Shown: piece by piece, positions 41,432-50,865 of the stretch
Numbering within the stretch: position 1 is the stretch's first letter
Layout of the letters: every line of letters begins with the position of its first letter
NCBI GenBank assembly: GCA_964562015.1
Contig: CAZLRH010000022.1
Location: forward strand, 1-62,533
Direction of reading: 5' to 3'
From: CAZLRH01 sp964562015
GTDB lineage: Bacteria > Verrucomicrobiota > Verrucomicrobiia > Opitutales > JABDGR01
Length of the DNA stretch: 62,533 nucleotides
The notes under the pieces: model-generated
Seen by the model: the letters and a program-made list of their open reading frames with translations, nothing else
What the model was told of the DNA's origin: nothing
Database searches by the model: none
Translations under genes and position numbers: made by a program

Positions 41432-42466
41432 TCACCGCGGGCGCTCCAGGAAACCTACCTTGCGGTACACCTTGGACAACATCTTATAGGCGGTCTTTTG
41501 CGCGGCGTCGTCGCCGGTGCGGATGACTTGCAGCAGATAGTCCTTGTTGCCCATCAGTTCCGCATATTTTTTCTGCACGGGTTCGAGCGCGGCGATCACC
41601 GCATCGGCCACCGCGGCTTTGAACGCCCCGTAACCCTGCCCGGCGAATTCCGCCTCGAGCGCCGGCACCGCGCGGCCCGTGACTGCACTGAAAATATTGA
41701 GCAGGTTGACGATCCCCGGCTTGTCGTCGCGGGCCGCGACCTCGCTGCCGGAATCCGTCACCGCCGACATGATTTTTTTCTTCAACACCGCCGGCGGATC
41801 GAGCAGATAAAGCGTGCCCGCCGGATCCTCGTCTGACTTCGACATCTTTTTTTCCGGATTCGACAATGAGGCGATGCGCGCGCCGGTCTTGGGAATGTAC
41901 GGCGCGGGCACCTTGAAGGTCGGCGAATAAACGCGGTTGAATTTTTCCGCCAAATCGCGCGTGAGTTCGAGATGCTGCTTCTGGTCCTCACCCACGGGCA
42001 CGGCGTCGGCATTGTAGAGCAGGATGTCCGCCGCCATGAGCACGGGGTAAAACAGCAGGCCGCCGCCGATGCTCTCCTGCTTCGCGGACTTGTCCTTGAA
42101 TTGCGTCATGCGCTCGAGCTGGCCCAGCGGGCAAATGCAGCCCAACACCCAGGCCAGTTCGGCGTGGCCGACAATGTGCGACTGGATGAAAATGCTGACC
42201 TTGGCCGGGTCGAGGCCGCAAGCGAGGTACCAAGCCACCAATTCCAGCGAGGCCGCGCGCACTTTCGCCGGTTCGTAAGCGGCGGTGATGGCGTGCATGT
42301 CCACCACGCCAAAATAACACTCGAAACCCTCCTGCATCCGGCTCCAATTCAGCACCGCGCCCAGATAATTACCCAAGTGGAGCGCCCCGGTGGGCTGGGC
42401 GCAGGTCAGGAGCACCGGCCGGGCAGAGGCGGCGGGAACATCGGACGGCGGAAGTGCGGCAGCCAT
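41432..42466 (-). CDS. trpS: Tryptophan-tRNA ligase
   Basis: A 344-aa class I aminoacyl-tRNA synthetase. The HIGH-like signature is in QPTGALHLGNYLGAV, KMSKS is intact in EKKMSKSDEDPAG, and PYIPKTGARIASLSNPEK and the C-terminal anticodon-binding helices follow. VPVGEDQKQHLELTRDLA is the typical tryptophanyl core. Length is normal. Start ATG 42466. Essential housekeeping gene; divergence from standard TrpS is not evident. Confidence 0.95.
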   Translation of the reverse strand: MAAALPPSDVPAASARPVLLTCAQPTGALHLGNYLGAVLNWSRMQEGFECYFGVVDMHAITAAYEPAKVRAASLELVAWYLACGLDPAKVSIFIQSHIVGHAELAWVLGCICPLGQLERMTQFKDKSAKQESIGGGLLFYPVLMAADILLYNADAVPVGEDQKQHLELTRDLAEKFNRVYSPTFKVPAPYIPKTGARIASLSNPEKKMSKSDEDPAGTLYLLDPPAVLKKKIMSAVTDSGSEVAARDDKPGIVNLLNIFSAVTGRAVPALEAEFAGQGYGAFKAAVADAVIAALEPVQKKYAELMGNKDYLLQVIRTGDDAAQKTAYKMLSKVYRKVGFLERPR

Positions 42467-42559
42467 GGGAACGGAGAAACCACCTTATCGGGTGGCTGAC
42501 ATTGAACTCAAAAAGGCATCTCGCACCGGCGCACAGGCGCGCCCGGGTGACCCTGGGGC

Positions 42560-42739
42560 CTAAGCGCCCGCGGGAATGGCGGCCTTGCGGGCCTGTTCGG
42601 CCAGCTTGAAGGCGCGCGCCGCCACCCGGCGGCGGCGGTCCGCCAGCGCGCGCTGGCGGTGCGGATTCAACTTGGCGCCGGCGCGCTTCGCGTGCGGCGT
42701 GCGGCGGGCTTTCTTAAAACTCTGGATGCGACCACTCAT
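42560..42739 (-). CDS. Very basic small protein
   Basis: A 59-aa protein (MSGRIQSFKKARRTPHAKRA, LNPHRQRALADRRRRVAARA, FKLAEQARKAAIPAGA), nearly half Arg, Lys and Ala. It resembles small ribosome- or nucleic-acid-associated proteins but matches none I recognise. A longer frame to 42847 starts in the spacer and is not favoured. Divergent from the small membrane-protein gene at 42871. Confidence 0.6.
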   Translation of the reverse strand: MSGRIQSFKKARRTPHAKRAGAKLNPHRQRALADRRRRVAARAFKLAEQARKAAIPAGA

Positions 42740-42870
42740 GGTGTAAAGGAAGGGTTGGAACGCGCCACATTGCCGGGCCGCCCGCCCGCGCGCAATGTAA
42801 ATCCGTCGCCCGCCCGCCGGTTCCCGGCTTGACAGCCCAAGCGGCACTGAATTTGCTCCATTCCCGTCCC

Positions 42871-43134
42871 ATGAGCCACGAATCCAGTCCCTCCGACCAG
42901 GACAACCGCAAATTGATGAGCCCGACCGCGCACGTCATCGCCGTGCTGCTGACGGTGGTCTTTTTCATCTTCATGATGCAGGTCGCCCATAACCACGCGC
43001 CGGATGTGCCGGCCAACTGGAAATGGTACATCTCGGCCTTTACGTCGTCCTGCCTGAGCGGCGTTTTCTGGATGGCGTACGTCGGTTTTTACGTGACGTT
43101 GGTGGACCAGATGCGCCAGAACGCCAAGAGCTAG
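42871..43134 (+). CDS. Small two-segment membrane protein
   Basis: An 87-aa protein with a polar N-terminus (MSHESSPSDQDNRKLMSPTA) and two hydrophobic segments (VIAVLLTVVFFIFMMQVAH; ISAFTSSCLSGVFWMAYVGF). No family recognised. The cysteine in TSSCLSG and the NHAPDVPANWKWY loop stand out. Between two minus-strand genes, transcribed alone. Confidence 0.65.
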   Translation: MSHESSPSDQDNRKLMSPTAHVIAVLLTVVFFIFMMQVAHNHAPDVPANWKWYISAFTSSCLSGVFWMAYVGFYVTLVDQMRQNAKS

Positions 43135-43198
43135 GCCAGCGAAAAGACGGTGCCCCGGCCAAGCCGGTCGCGGCGAGGAAATTAATCCGAGGCTTTGT

Positions 43199-45142
43199 TT
43201 AGGCCACTGGTAACGGGCAGCCGAGGGATGCGCCCAAGGCGCGCAAAAGTTCGGCTTCCTCGGGCTCGACCACGTTGTCGTGCTGCGCGACATTGGCCGC
43301 CGCCATCAACACCTGCTTTTTCAGCCAGAACGGCGCGGGCTCCAAGGCCGTGCACGCCGCCGCCACGCGGTCCAGCGCCCCATCAGTTGCGGGCGCAAGC
43401 GTGAGTTGCCCGCCAAGCGACGGCAGGGCTGAAAGACCGAGTTTGAACGCCGCGGTGGCTGCCTCCGCATCCTTCGCGCCCAAATGGGCGAATTCAGAAA
43501 GCAGCGTGGCGATCGCCGGCGCGTAGTTCTCCGCATCGGGCGGGCCAAGCCGTGGCGGCTTCGGGTCGAGGCGGCACTCCGCGACGCGCAGCAGGGCAAA
43601 TTCGTAAAGCGTTTCCTCGTGGTCAAAATCCACCAGTTCCTGCAAGCGCTGCCGCAAGCTCGCGCGCTCCGGAGGCGAAATCTGCGCCAGGCCGGCAAGG
43701 GCCAGCTCGAGCAAAAGCAACCGGCGGCCGCGGGGCACGGCCCGCACCGGCGCCGCCAGTTGCGCGGTCAAATCCACGGCGGGCTCGCTGGCGCCGCGCA
43801 AATGTTCCAGTTGCGCCTCAGCCTTGGCCGGATCCTCATCCAGGGCCAGCGCCAAGGCTACGGCCCGGCAACCGCGCGGTGCCTGCAACGCCTCCACCAC
43901 CGGGGTCGGCAACTGGTTGCGCCAGGCGCGGACATTCGCCAGCGAATCGGCTCCGACTTGCGCGGCGCTGGCCATCACGGACGCCAGGCGCACGACGGAC
44001 GGCAAAGGCGGTGGTCCACCCTTCGGCAAAACGCCAGCGCGCGAACCCACCGCGCCCGCGGCTAGTGCGTCCGACTCGTCCTTAGGCTCAATAAACTTTC
44101 CGTCCCAGCCGGGCTCCAGCGCGAGAATGCGCTCGGGCAACGGCGGATGCGTGGCGAAAATCGAATTCAGCGCCGGCGCAAAAAACAAGTGGGCGGTTTC
44201 CTCGACATGCGCGTGGTGGATTTGCGAGCCCGCTTCAAGCCCGCCGATTTTCTTCAGCGCGCCCGCCAAGCCATCCGGATTGCGCGTGAACTGCACCGCC
44301 GAGGCATCAGCCAGGCATTCGCGCTGGCGCGACACCGCCGCTTGAATCAATCGTCCGAACAGTACGCCGAGCCAGCCGAGCACCAGCAGCGCGAGACCGA
44401 GGGCGAGCAAAGCTCCGCGCCCGTCGCCTTTGTCATTGCTGGACCGCGAGCGAAAATTGCCCGGCCCCGACGTGGCATAAAGCAACTCGCGCCCAATAAT
44501 CGTCAGCACCATCAGCCCAAAAACTGCGCCGATAAGCTGGAGGTTGAGGCGCATGTCGCCATTGAGAATGTGGCTGAATTCGTGGCCGATGACGCCCTGC
44601 AATTCGTCGCGCGTCAGATATTTCAGGCTGCCGCGCGTGACGATGACGGCGGCATTCTCAGGGCGAAAACCCGCGGCGCAGGCGTTGATGGCGTCCTCCT
44701 CGATAATATAAACCGCCGGCACGGGCACGCCCGCAGCCAACGCCATTTCTTCGATGATATTCAACAACCGCCGCTCGCCCAAGTCCTTCGTTTCGCGCGC
44801 GACGGGTACCGCGCCGAGGCTGTCCGCCACCGCGCCACCGCCTCCGTGGAGTTGCGCGACTTTCACCGCGCAGGCGCCGCCGACCACCGCGAGCGTCGCC
44901 AGCGAAACGAGGGAAAATACGCCGGGCCGCCACCAGAGTTCCGTCGGCACCGGACTCTCGACTCCCCCATAGCGAGAATCAGAATATGGCGTGCGTGCGT
45001 GGGCCCGGGCGCCGACAAAACCGAAGCCCACCATGACGACCGCGTACAGGGCCACGATGAGCCCGGCCACCCCCAGCACAAAATAAAGCACGAGCAGCCG
45101 GGTGCGCCCGCGAGCACGATCCTGGGCGGCGAAAAAGTCCAT
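43199..45142 (-). CDS. M48-family zinc metallopeptidase (HtpX-like), long form
   Basis: A 647-aa membrane peptidase. Two N-terminal membrane segments (LLVLYFVLGVAGLIVALYAV and VFSLVSLATLAVVGGACAV) precede the HEFSH zinc site near residue 190 (GVIGHEFSHILNGD). Two more segments follow (LIGAVFGLMVLTIIG; LLALGLALLVLGWLGVLFGR), then the third ligand region RQRECLADASAVQFTRNPDG. The 300-residue C-terminal extension is helical and soluble (repeat-like LEHLRGASEPAVDLTAQLAA) and is not in ordinary HtpX. It follows lemA by four bases; LemA/M48 pairs are common. Likely envelope protein quality control. Confidence 0.9.
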   Translation of the reverse strand: MDFFAAQDRARGRTRLLVLYFVLGVAGLIVALYAVVMVGFGFVGARAHARTPYSDSRYGGVESPVPTELWWRPGVFSLVSLATLAVVGGACAVKVAQLHGGGGAVADSLGAVPVARETKDLGERRLLNIIEEMALAAGVPVPAVYIIEEDAINACAAGFRPENAAVIVTRGSLKYLTRDELQGVIGHEFSHILNGDMRLNLQLIGAVFGLMVLTIIGRELLYATSGPGNFRSRSSNDKGDGRGALLALGLALLVLGWLGVLFGRLIQAAVSRQRECLADASAVQFTRNPDGLAGALKKIGGLEAGSQIHHAHVEETAHLFFAPALNSIFATHPPLPERILALEPGWDGKFIEPKDESDALAAGAVGSRAGVLPKGGPPPLPSVVRLASVMASAAQVGADSLANVRAWRNQLPTPVVEALQAPRGCRAVALALALDEDPAKAEAQLEHLRGASEPAVDLTAQLAAPVRAVPRGRRLLLLELALAGLAQISPPERASLRQRLQELVDFDHEETLYEFALLRVAECRLDPKPPRLGPPDAENYAPAIATLLSEFAHLGAKDAEAATAAFKLGLSALPSLGGQLTLAPATDGALDRVAAACTALEPAPFWLKKQVLMAAANVAQHDNVVEPEEAELLRALGASLGCPLPVA

Positions 45143-45146
45143 GGGC

Positions 45147-45734
45147 TCAGGTGAACTTCACCTGCGGGGCCTCGCGCTCCTGCGCGTTCTGAATTTCAAA
45201 CAATTCCGCCGGCACAAAGCCGAAGAGGTTCGCGACGATCACGCCGGGGAATTGCTCGCGCGACGTGTTGTACTGCATCACGGAATCGTTGTACGCCTGG
45301 CGGGCGAAGGAAACCTTGTTCTCCGTCGAGGTCAGCTCCTCGGTCAGTTGCATCATGTTCTGGTTCGCCTTCAAATCGGGATAGGATTCGACGACCGCCA
45401 TGAATCGCGTCATCGCGCCGGCCAGTTGCGTTTCCGCTCCGGCGAGGGATTTCACTGCGCCGGCGGCCGCAGGATCGGCGGCGGCCTTTTGCCCGGCCAC
45501 CACCGCCGCGCCGCGCGCGGCCACCACGGCCTCGAGCGTCTCGCGCTCGTGTTTCATATAGCCCTTCGCGGTTTCGACCAGATTCGGAATCAAGTCGTAC
45601 CGGCGCTTCAACTGCACGTCGATTTGCGCGAAGGCGTTTTTAAAGCGGTTGCGCAGGGCCACCAGGCCGTTGTAAGTGGCCACCGCGTAAAGCGCAGCCA
45701 CCACGAGGACACCCAATAAAATCCAGCCAATCAT
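45147..45734 (-). CDS. lemA: LemA family protein
   Basis: A 195-aa membrane-anchored protein. One N-terminal segment (MIGWILLGVLVVAALYAVAT) is followed by the LemA signature YNGLVALRNRFKNAFAQIDV then QLKRRYDLIPNLVETAKGYM. The C-terminal half contains ETQLAGAMTRFMAVVESYPD and VSFARQAYNDSVMQYN. LemA proteins are coiled and face the periplasm or cytoplasm depending on species. First gene of a two-gene operon with the M48 peptidase. Confidence 0.93.
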   Translation of the reverse strand: MIGWILLGVLVVAALYAVATYNGLVALRNRFKNAFAQIDVQLKRRYDLIPNLVETAKGYMKHERETLEAVVAARGAAVVAGQKAAADPAAAGAVKSLAGAETQLAGAMTRFMAVVESYPDLKANQNMMQLTEELTSTENKVSFARQAYNDSVMQYNTSREQFPGVIVANLFGFVPAELFEIQNAQEREAPQVKFT

Positions 45735-45791
45735 AGTGGGCCAAATTTACGCCATGGCGCGGGTCTTGGCTAGTATAATGCGCGCCCCGGT

Positions 45792-46157
45792 TTATAGCTC
45801 GGTGTACTTGTCGCTGCGGCCCCGCGCCTTCTCCACCGGATATTTTTCCGCGTTGCGCTGCAACTTGGCCAGCACCGCCGTGGTCAGGTCCAGCCCCGTG
45901 ACGTTGGCAAACTCCAACGCATAGATAATAACGTCGGCCAATTCCTCGGCGATGCGCTCGCGGCGGCCGGCCTCGGCGGCGCGGTCGTGCGACGCCGCCG
46001 ACTCGGTCCACAAAAAATGCTCCGTCAATTCCGCGGCCTCGGCCGCGAGGGCCATGGCGAGATTCTTCGGGCTGTGAAACTGCTGCCAGTCGCGGGCGCG
46101 GGCGAATTCCAGCACCCGGTCCTTCAGGGCCTGGATGGGCGTGTCGGTGTCAGTCAT
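45792..46157 (-). CDS. MazG-like nucleotide pyrophosphohydrolase
   Basis: A 121-aa all-helical enzyme from ATG 46157. The MazG/RS21-C6-type motif is visible: LAAEAAELTEHFLW (E-x-x-E) and IAEELADVIIYALEFANVTG (E-x-x-D). It hydrolyses a nucleoside triphosphate, in this subgroup often dCTP or modified dNTPs, to the monophosphate and diphosphate. C-terminus RNAEKYPVEKARGRSDKYTE is the standard end. Divergent from the secreted-protein gene at 46251. Confidence 0.88.
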   Translation of the reverse strand: MTDTDTPIQALKDRVLEFARARDWQQFHSPKNLAMALAAEAAELTEHFLWTESAASHDRAAEAGRRERIAEELADVIIYALEFANVTGLDLTTAVLAKLQRNAEKYPVEKARGRSDKYTEL

Positions 46158-46250
46158 GGCGGGAGCGCCATCTTCGCGGTCCTTCGTCCTTTTCGCAAAG
46201 CTGAAAATGCGCCGCTTGCCAGCGCGGCGGGAATCCATCATCGTGCGGTC

Positions 46251-46850
46251 ATGCATCGATATTTCGTCCGTGGATTGTTTTGGGTGTCACTGTGCGCGTC
46301 CGTGTCCGCCCAAACCGCTCCGCCCGCCGCCTCCGTCAAAGGCGGTGGCAATATTTCCGTCAACTTGCAGCCGGCGCCCCCGCCGGAAGTGCGCACCCCG
46401 GAGCAATTGCAGGCGATTCTCGCGGCGTATGTCGGCACCTGGCGGGGTGATTATGCGATGCTCGCGCCGCGCGGCGGCACACTCACGCTGAACATCGAGG
46501 TGACCTATGCGATGGAGACCCGCCCCGACGGCCAGAAGGTGCTGAAACGCACCACCACGTATCAACGCGACGGCAAAACCATCAACGAAAGCGCCGTTTA
46601 CAAAGTGGACAAAGGGCAAATTGTGGCGGTCTCCGACCGCGGCGAAAACTATTCGGCCCGCGTGCGCGGCGACAGCCTGGTCTGGTTCACCCTCGATCCA
46701 GGCCGCCAGAGCACGGACTATTGGATGGTGGAATCGCTCCAGCTTTCGCCCACGGGCACCCGCATTTCCATTCGCGGGTACGAGTGCCTGTCGAATTCGA
46801 AGCCGCCGCAGTTTGTGTACGAAACCGCCGATTTGCAACGCGTGCCGTAA
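46251..46850 (+). CDS. Secreted protein of unknown function
   Basis: A 199-aa protein with a signal peptide (VRGLFWVSLCASVSAQ, cleavage near Ala/Gln 20-21). The mature part is a beta-rich domain (LAAYVGTWRGDYAMLAPRGG, LTLNIEVTYAMETR, LKRTTTYQRDGKTINESAVY, ISIRGYECLSN), lipocalin-like in pattern but without a clear signature. ATG 46251 is within a repeat-poor divergent spacer. It ends seven bases before the convergent reductase gene. Confidence 0.75.
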   Translation: MHRYFVRGLFWVSLCASVSAQTAPPAASVKGGGNISVNLQPAPPPEVRTPEQLQAILAAYVGTWRGDYAMLAPRGGTLTLNIEVTYAMETRPDGQKVLKRTTTYQRDGKTINESAVYKVDKGQIVAVSDRGENYSARVRGDSLVWFTLDPGRQSTDYWMVESLQLSPTGTRISIRGYECLSNSKPPQFVYETADLQRVP

Positions 46851-46857
46851 AGGGAAC

Positions 46858-47778
46858 TCAACTCCGCCGCGCTTCCACCAACGCGCGCACTTCCGCATAC
46901 AACGCCGCCAGGTGCGGCACCGGCGCTCCGCCGGCCTGGGCCCGGCGCAGGGGCTCGCCCCAAATCGCCTCGACCTCGACTTCGCGCCCGCCTTGAAAAT
47001 CAATCAGGCTCGACGGCTGGTACGGACCCATGGGCTGCGTGACTTCGATTTGCTTCTGCAAAAAGGCGTCGGGAATTTTCACCCCCTGGGTCGCGGCGCC
47101 CGCTTGCACGTCCCGCATGAGGGCCCGCACCCGCTCCAGCAATTCCGGGCGGCCCAGAATGACATCCGTCGTCACGCCCCCGGCGGCAATGGCGAGGCCG
47201 TTGAAGGGCACATTCCAGACCAACTTGCGCCAGAGCGCATTGGTGAGCGATTCCACCGCCTGGCAATCCACCCCGGCGCGCCGGAAAAGCGCCGCCAGGG
47301 CCCGGGTGCGTTCGCGGGCCGCACCGGTAAATTCGCCGAGGCGGATGCTGCCCGGAATATATTTTTCAATCACTCCGGGTCCGACGCGGTTGATGCACAC
47401 GAAGGCCAGCCCGCCGAGCATCCGGGCCGCCCCGCAATACGCCGCGTGGAATTCGACGTTGCCCAGGCCGTTTTGCAAAGAGAGCACCATCGTCTTCGCA
47501 CCCAGCAGCGGTTTGACCAGCGGAGGGAGCTCCGGATTCGCCGTGGCCTTCGCCGCGATGATGACGAGCTCGCAGGCCCCGACCGTTTCGGACCGCTTGT
47601 GCACCCGCTCCGGGTGATGCTGCCGCCACAAGCCCTCGTGGTCGGTGATTTTCCAGCCGCGCGCGCGGACGAGCGCCCAATCCGAACGCAATATAAAATG
47701 CACCTCTTCCCCGGCGCGGGCGAGGCGCGCCCCGTAGTATCCGCCCACCGCCCCCGCACCCACGATCGCGATTTTCAT
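46858..47778 (-). CDS. panE: 2-Dehydropantoate 2-reductase-like enzyme
   Basis: A 306-aa NADP-dependent oxidoreductase of the ApbA/PanE family. The Rossmann signature AIVGAGAVGGYYGARLARAG opens the protein. IIAAKATANPELPPLVKPLL and QNGLGNVEF follow the nucleotide domain. The C-terminal helical domain holds the conserved ALWRKLVWNVPFNGLAIAAG (Lys, Asn) and a substrate-binding SSLIDFQGGREVEVEAIWGE. It reduces ketopantoate in CoA synthesis or a related keto acid; paralogues exist, so the pathway is not certain. Confidence 0.88.
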   Translation of the reverse strand: MKIAIVGAGAVGGYYGARLARAGEEVHFILRSDWALVRARGWKITDHEGLWRQHHPERVHKRSETVGACELVIIAAKATANPELPPLVKPLLGAKTMVLSLQNGLGNVEFHAAYCGAARMLGGLAFVCINRVGPGVIEKYIPGSIRLGEFTGAARERTRALAALFRRAGVDCQAVESLTNALWRKLVWNVPFNGLAIAAGGVTTDVILGRPELLERVRALMRDVQAGAATQGVKIPDAFLQKQIEVTQPMGPYQPSSLIDFQGGREVEVEAIWGEPLRRAQAGGAPVPHLAALYAEVRALVEARRS

Positions 47779-47883
47779 GGCGAATTTTAGAGTTTATAGC
47801 CCGATTTTCAAACCACGAATGCGTCGCGAAACGTCGAAAAATTATGCGTGCAGCGTGCGCGAAAGCCCTAGCGGCGGTCAAAT

Positions 47884-50775
47884 CTAAGGCTTCGCCGGGG
47901 TGGCTGCCGCGGGCGCGGCCGGCGCAACCGGGAGCACGAGCACACGCACGGCGTGGTCCGCGCCGAGATATTCCTTGGCCAGCGCGCTGAGTTCCGCCGG
48001 CGTCATGGCGTCGTACGCCGTGGGCAGCGTGCGCGCCCACTCGAGCTGGCGCGGAAAAGCTTGCGAACCCGACAGCACGCGTGACAGCCAGTAGGTATTG
48101 TTGCGCCGGTATTCAACGAGCGACTTGCGCAGCGGAATGACCGCGCGGTCAAACTCGTCCTGGCTGACCCCGCCGGTGGCGATGCCCGCGCCAATTTCGC
48201 GCATCTTGTCCACTAGGCCGGCCGCCTGGTTGGGCGCAATCATGCAGAGCGCAAAGGTGTACCCGTATTGCGGAAACACGTCACTCGAACTGTTCGCGGC
48301 CTCGGGGCTGTAGGCTTCGCCCAACTCTTCGCGCACCTGCACCCGCAGGCGGTCGGCAAACACCTGGGCCAGCACATTCAACCGCCGGGCGCGTTCAATG
48401 TCCGTCATGTCCGCCGTGGGCCAATACACCGTCGACGTTGCCTTCGGAATGACACTCTCGGCGGTGAAGGTTTTCGACGTGCCTGCGGCGTCAGTCGGAA
48501 ATTTCACTTTCAGCGCCGAGGCGTAATCGGGCCGTTTCTCCGCGCGCGTCGGGAGCGTGCCAAAAGTCGCGGCCAGCGCAGCCTCGGCTGCCGCCGGGTC
48601 GAAATCGCCGACGAGGGAAACCTCCATGTATTCATCTTTCAAGGCGGGCGCGAGCCAGGCGCGCACGCCATCGAGCGTCACGCTTTCCGCCTGCGCCTGC
48701 GTCGGAAAACCAAAGCGCGTATCGCCGCTGGCCAGGAAGCGGGCGACTTCGTTGTCGAGCACGGCTTCGACGTTTTGGCGCAGGTCGTTGAAGAATTCGG
48801 GAAATTCGCGCCGCGCGCGGTCCAGCGCCTCGGGCCGGTAGCCGGGGTCGGTTAGGTACGCGCGCAGCAAGTCGAGTTCGAGGCGCAAATCCCGTCCGTT
48901 GGTCAAACCCACGAAAGTGAAAAAGTCCTGGTCCACGCCAAAGCCCGTGCTCACGGTCTTGCCCGCGAGGATGCGCTGCAGTTCTTCGGCGCTGTGCTTG
49001 CCGAGGCCGCCTTCGGTAAAGACCGCGCCGGCCACGAACGGCAGACCCGGCTGGTCCGCCGGCATTTCCAGTTTGCCCCCGCCAAAGTCCACCTTCACGC
49101 GCACTTTGTCGGCCTCGAAATCCGTGTGCTTGAGGTTCACGCGCACGTTGTTGGCAAAACGTAATTGCACGATGCCAAGGTCCGGGAATTCCTTGCGCTC
49201 CACGACTTTACCGGGCTCACCCGTGGAGGTGTAACCAAATGCCGTCGAGCTTTCCGCCGCCGGTTTCTCCACCGCGACCGCGGCGCTTTTCTGGAACGCG
49301 GCGGCGAGGGTAGCGTCGGCGTCGGTAATTTCCTGGCTGCCGCTGACGAACAGGCGCACGCCCGAACGGCTCCATGCCGCGCGAAACGCCTCGAGCAACT
49401 GCGCCGCGGTCATCTTCTCCAACAGTGGACGCGTCCGCGCGAGGTCATCGTCCGGATGGGTGAAAATCTCGTTCTCGCCAAAGCTTTCGGCCAGGGCGTT
49501 GGCCAGCGCGCGGCTCTTGCGGGTGGGCGCGGCATGGGCGGCATCCACCAGCGCATTGAGCGAATTCGCGCGCGCTTCGTCCACTTCGGCCTCGGTAAAG
49601 CCATATTGCAGGGCGCGGCGAAGCTCCTGCTCGGTCACGTTGAGCGCGGCTTGCCATTTCGCGGGCTGGCAGACGGTTTCGATGCCGGACACATCCACCT
49701 TATCAAGAAAGGTGAAATCAAACGCGTCGCCCTTGGAAATCGGGGCATCGGGTTGGCGGGCGATGCGCTCGAGGCGGCGCGAAATGATGAACTCCGAGCA
49801 GTCGAGCAAAAGCTGGTTGGCGCGGCGGGCGGCGCTGTCCGGCCCGCGAGCGAAGGGCGAGATGGTGACGAGGGTAATTTCCGTGGCCGTGGCCTCGGGG
49901 TCGCGGTGGTATTTCGCGGCAAACCCGGGCGAACTATATTTCCCTAAATCGGGATCGGGAGCCGCGGCGCGCGCCGGCAGGCTCTCAAAGTACTTCTTGA
50001 TCTGCGCCTCCAACTCGGCGGGTTTCACGTCACCCACGGCCACCAGCGTCAGACGGTCGGGCGTGTACCATTCCTGATAAAAACTCGCGAAACGGTCGCG
50101 CTGCGATTCCTTGATAATGGTCTCGTCGCCAATGGGATGGCGGCGGGCAATGAGGCCGTCCGGAAAATAAAAATTCCAGCTTGCGACGAAGGTGCGGTAG
50201 CCGACGTTGTCGCGGTCGCGCTTTTCCGAAAGGATGACGCCCCGCTCGCGGTCAATCTCAGCCTGGGACAGCAGCAAACCGCCCGCGTAGTCACGCATCA
50301 ATTGCAGGCTGTCGTCAAAAAACTTCTCCGAGGTCTCGGGGACATCCAGCTCATAAACCGTCTCGTCGTAACTGGTGTGGGCGTTGGTGTCGCCGCCGAA
50401 GCCCATGCCCAGCCGCTGGAAATAGGTCACCAACTGACCCGCCGGAAAGTGATCGGAGCCGTTGAAGGCCATGTGTTCCAAAAAGTGCGCGAGACCCTGC
50501 TGGTTTTCGGCCTCCATGAGCGACCCGGCTTTGACGACCAAGCGCAGGCTCACGCGGCCGGGCGGCTCCTTGTTCGGCAAGATGACGTAGCGAAAACCGT
50601 TGGGTAATACGCCGAAAACCGCCGCCGGATCAGGCTTGAGGTCGCTGCCCGCCTGCGGCCAGGGACGCGGCGTGACCGTGGGCGGAGTCGAGACGGCGGC
50701 AAAGGCCGGGACTACAAACGGCAGGACTAAGGCGAGGGCCACGGTGAAGGCCGGGAGACGGGAACGTGAATTCAT
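47884..50775 (-). CDS. M16-family (insulinase-like) zinc peptidase, two-domain form
   Basis: A 963-aa protein with a signal peptide (LPAFTVALALVLPFVVPAFA). The inverted zinc motif HFLEH is near residue 97 (QGLAHFLEHMAFNGSDHFPA), with the distal glutamate region ERGVILSEKRDRDNVGYRTF. The second M16 half begins near residue 530 (VVERKEFPDLGIVQLRFANN) and lacks the metal motif, as is normal. Likely a periplasmic or outer-membrane peptidase processing peptides. ATG 50775 is the true start: the much longer frame to 51588 runs antisense to waaA. Confidence 0.93.
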   Translation of the reverse strand: MNSRSRLPAFTVALALVLPFVVPAFAAVSTPPTVTPRPWPQAGSDLKPDPAAVFGVLPNGFRYVILPNKEPPGRVSLRLVVKAGSLMEAENQQGLAHFLEHMAFNGSDHFPAGQLVTYFQRLGMGFGGDTNAHTSYDETVYELDVPETSEKFFDDSLQLMRDYAGGLLLSQAEIDRERGVILSEKRDRDNVGYRTFVASWNFYFPDGLIARRHPIGDETIIKESQRDRFASFYQEWYTPDRLTLVAVGDVKPAELEAQIKKYFESLPARAAAPDPDLGKYSSPGFAAKYHRDPEATATEITLVTISPFARGPDSAARRANQLLLDCSEFIISRRLERIARQPDAPISKGDAFDFTFLDKVDVSGIETVCQPAKWQAALNVTEQELRRALQYGFTEAEVDEARANSLNALVDAAHAAPTRKSRALANALAESFGENEIFTHPDDDLARTRPLLEKMTAAQLLEAFRAAWSRSGVRLFVSGSQEITDADATLAAAFQKSAAVAVEKPAAESSTAFGYTSTGEPGKVVERKEFPDLGIVQLRFANNVRVNLKHTDFEADKVRVKVDFGGGKLEMPADQPGLPFVAGAVFTEGGLGKHSAEELQRILAGKTVSTGFGVDQDFFTFVGLTNGRDLRLELDLLRAYLTDPGYRPEALDRARREFPEFFNDLRQNVEAVLDNEVARFLASGDTRFGFPTQAQAESVTLDGVRAWLAPALKDEYMEVSLVGDFDPAAAEAALAATFGTLPTRAEKRPDYASALKVKFPTDAAGTSKTFTAESVIPKATSTVYWPTADMTDIERARRLNVLAQVFADRLRVQVREELGEAYSPEAANSSSDVFPQYGYTFALCMIAPNQAAGLVDKMREIGAGIATGGVSQDEFDRAVIPLRKSLVEYRRNNTYWLSRVLSGSQAFPRQLEWARTLPTAYDAMTPAELSALAKEYLGADHAVRVLVLPVAPAAPAAATPAKP

Positions 50776-50865
50776 GCGCGGGATTGCGTTTTGGGGGAAA
50801 TGCCGTTGCTTTACAGGTTTTCCACCGGCAGGGCAATCCTTCCCGGTAGGCCGTATTACGCAACT

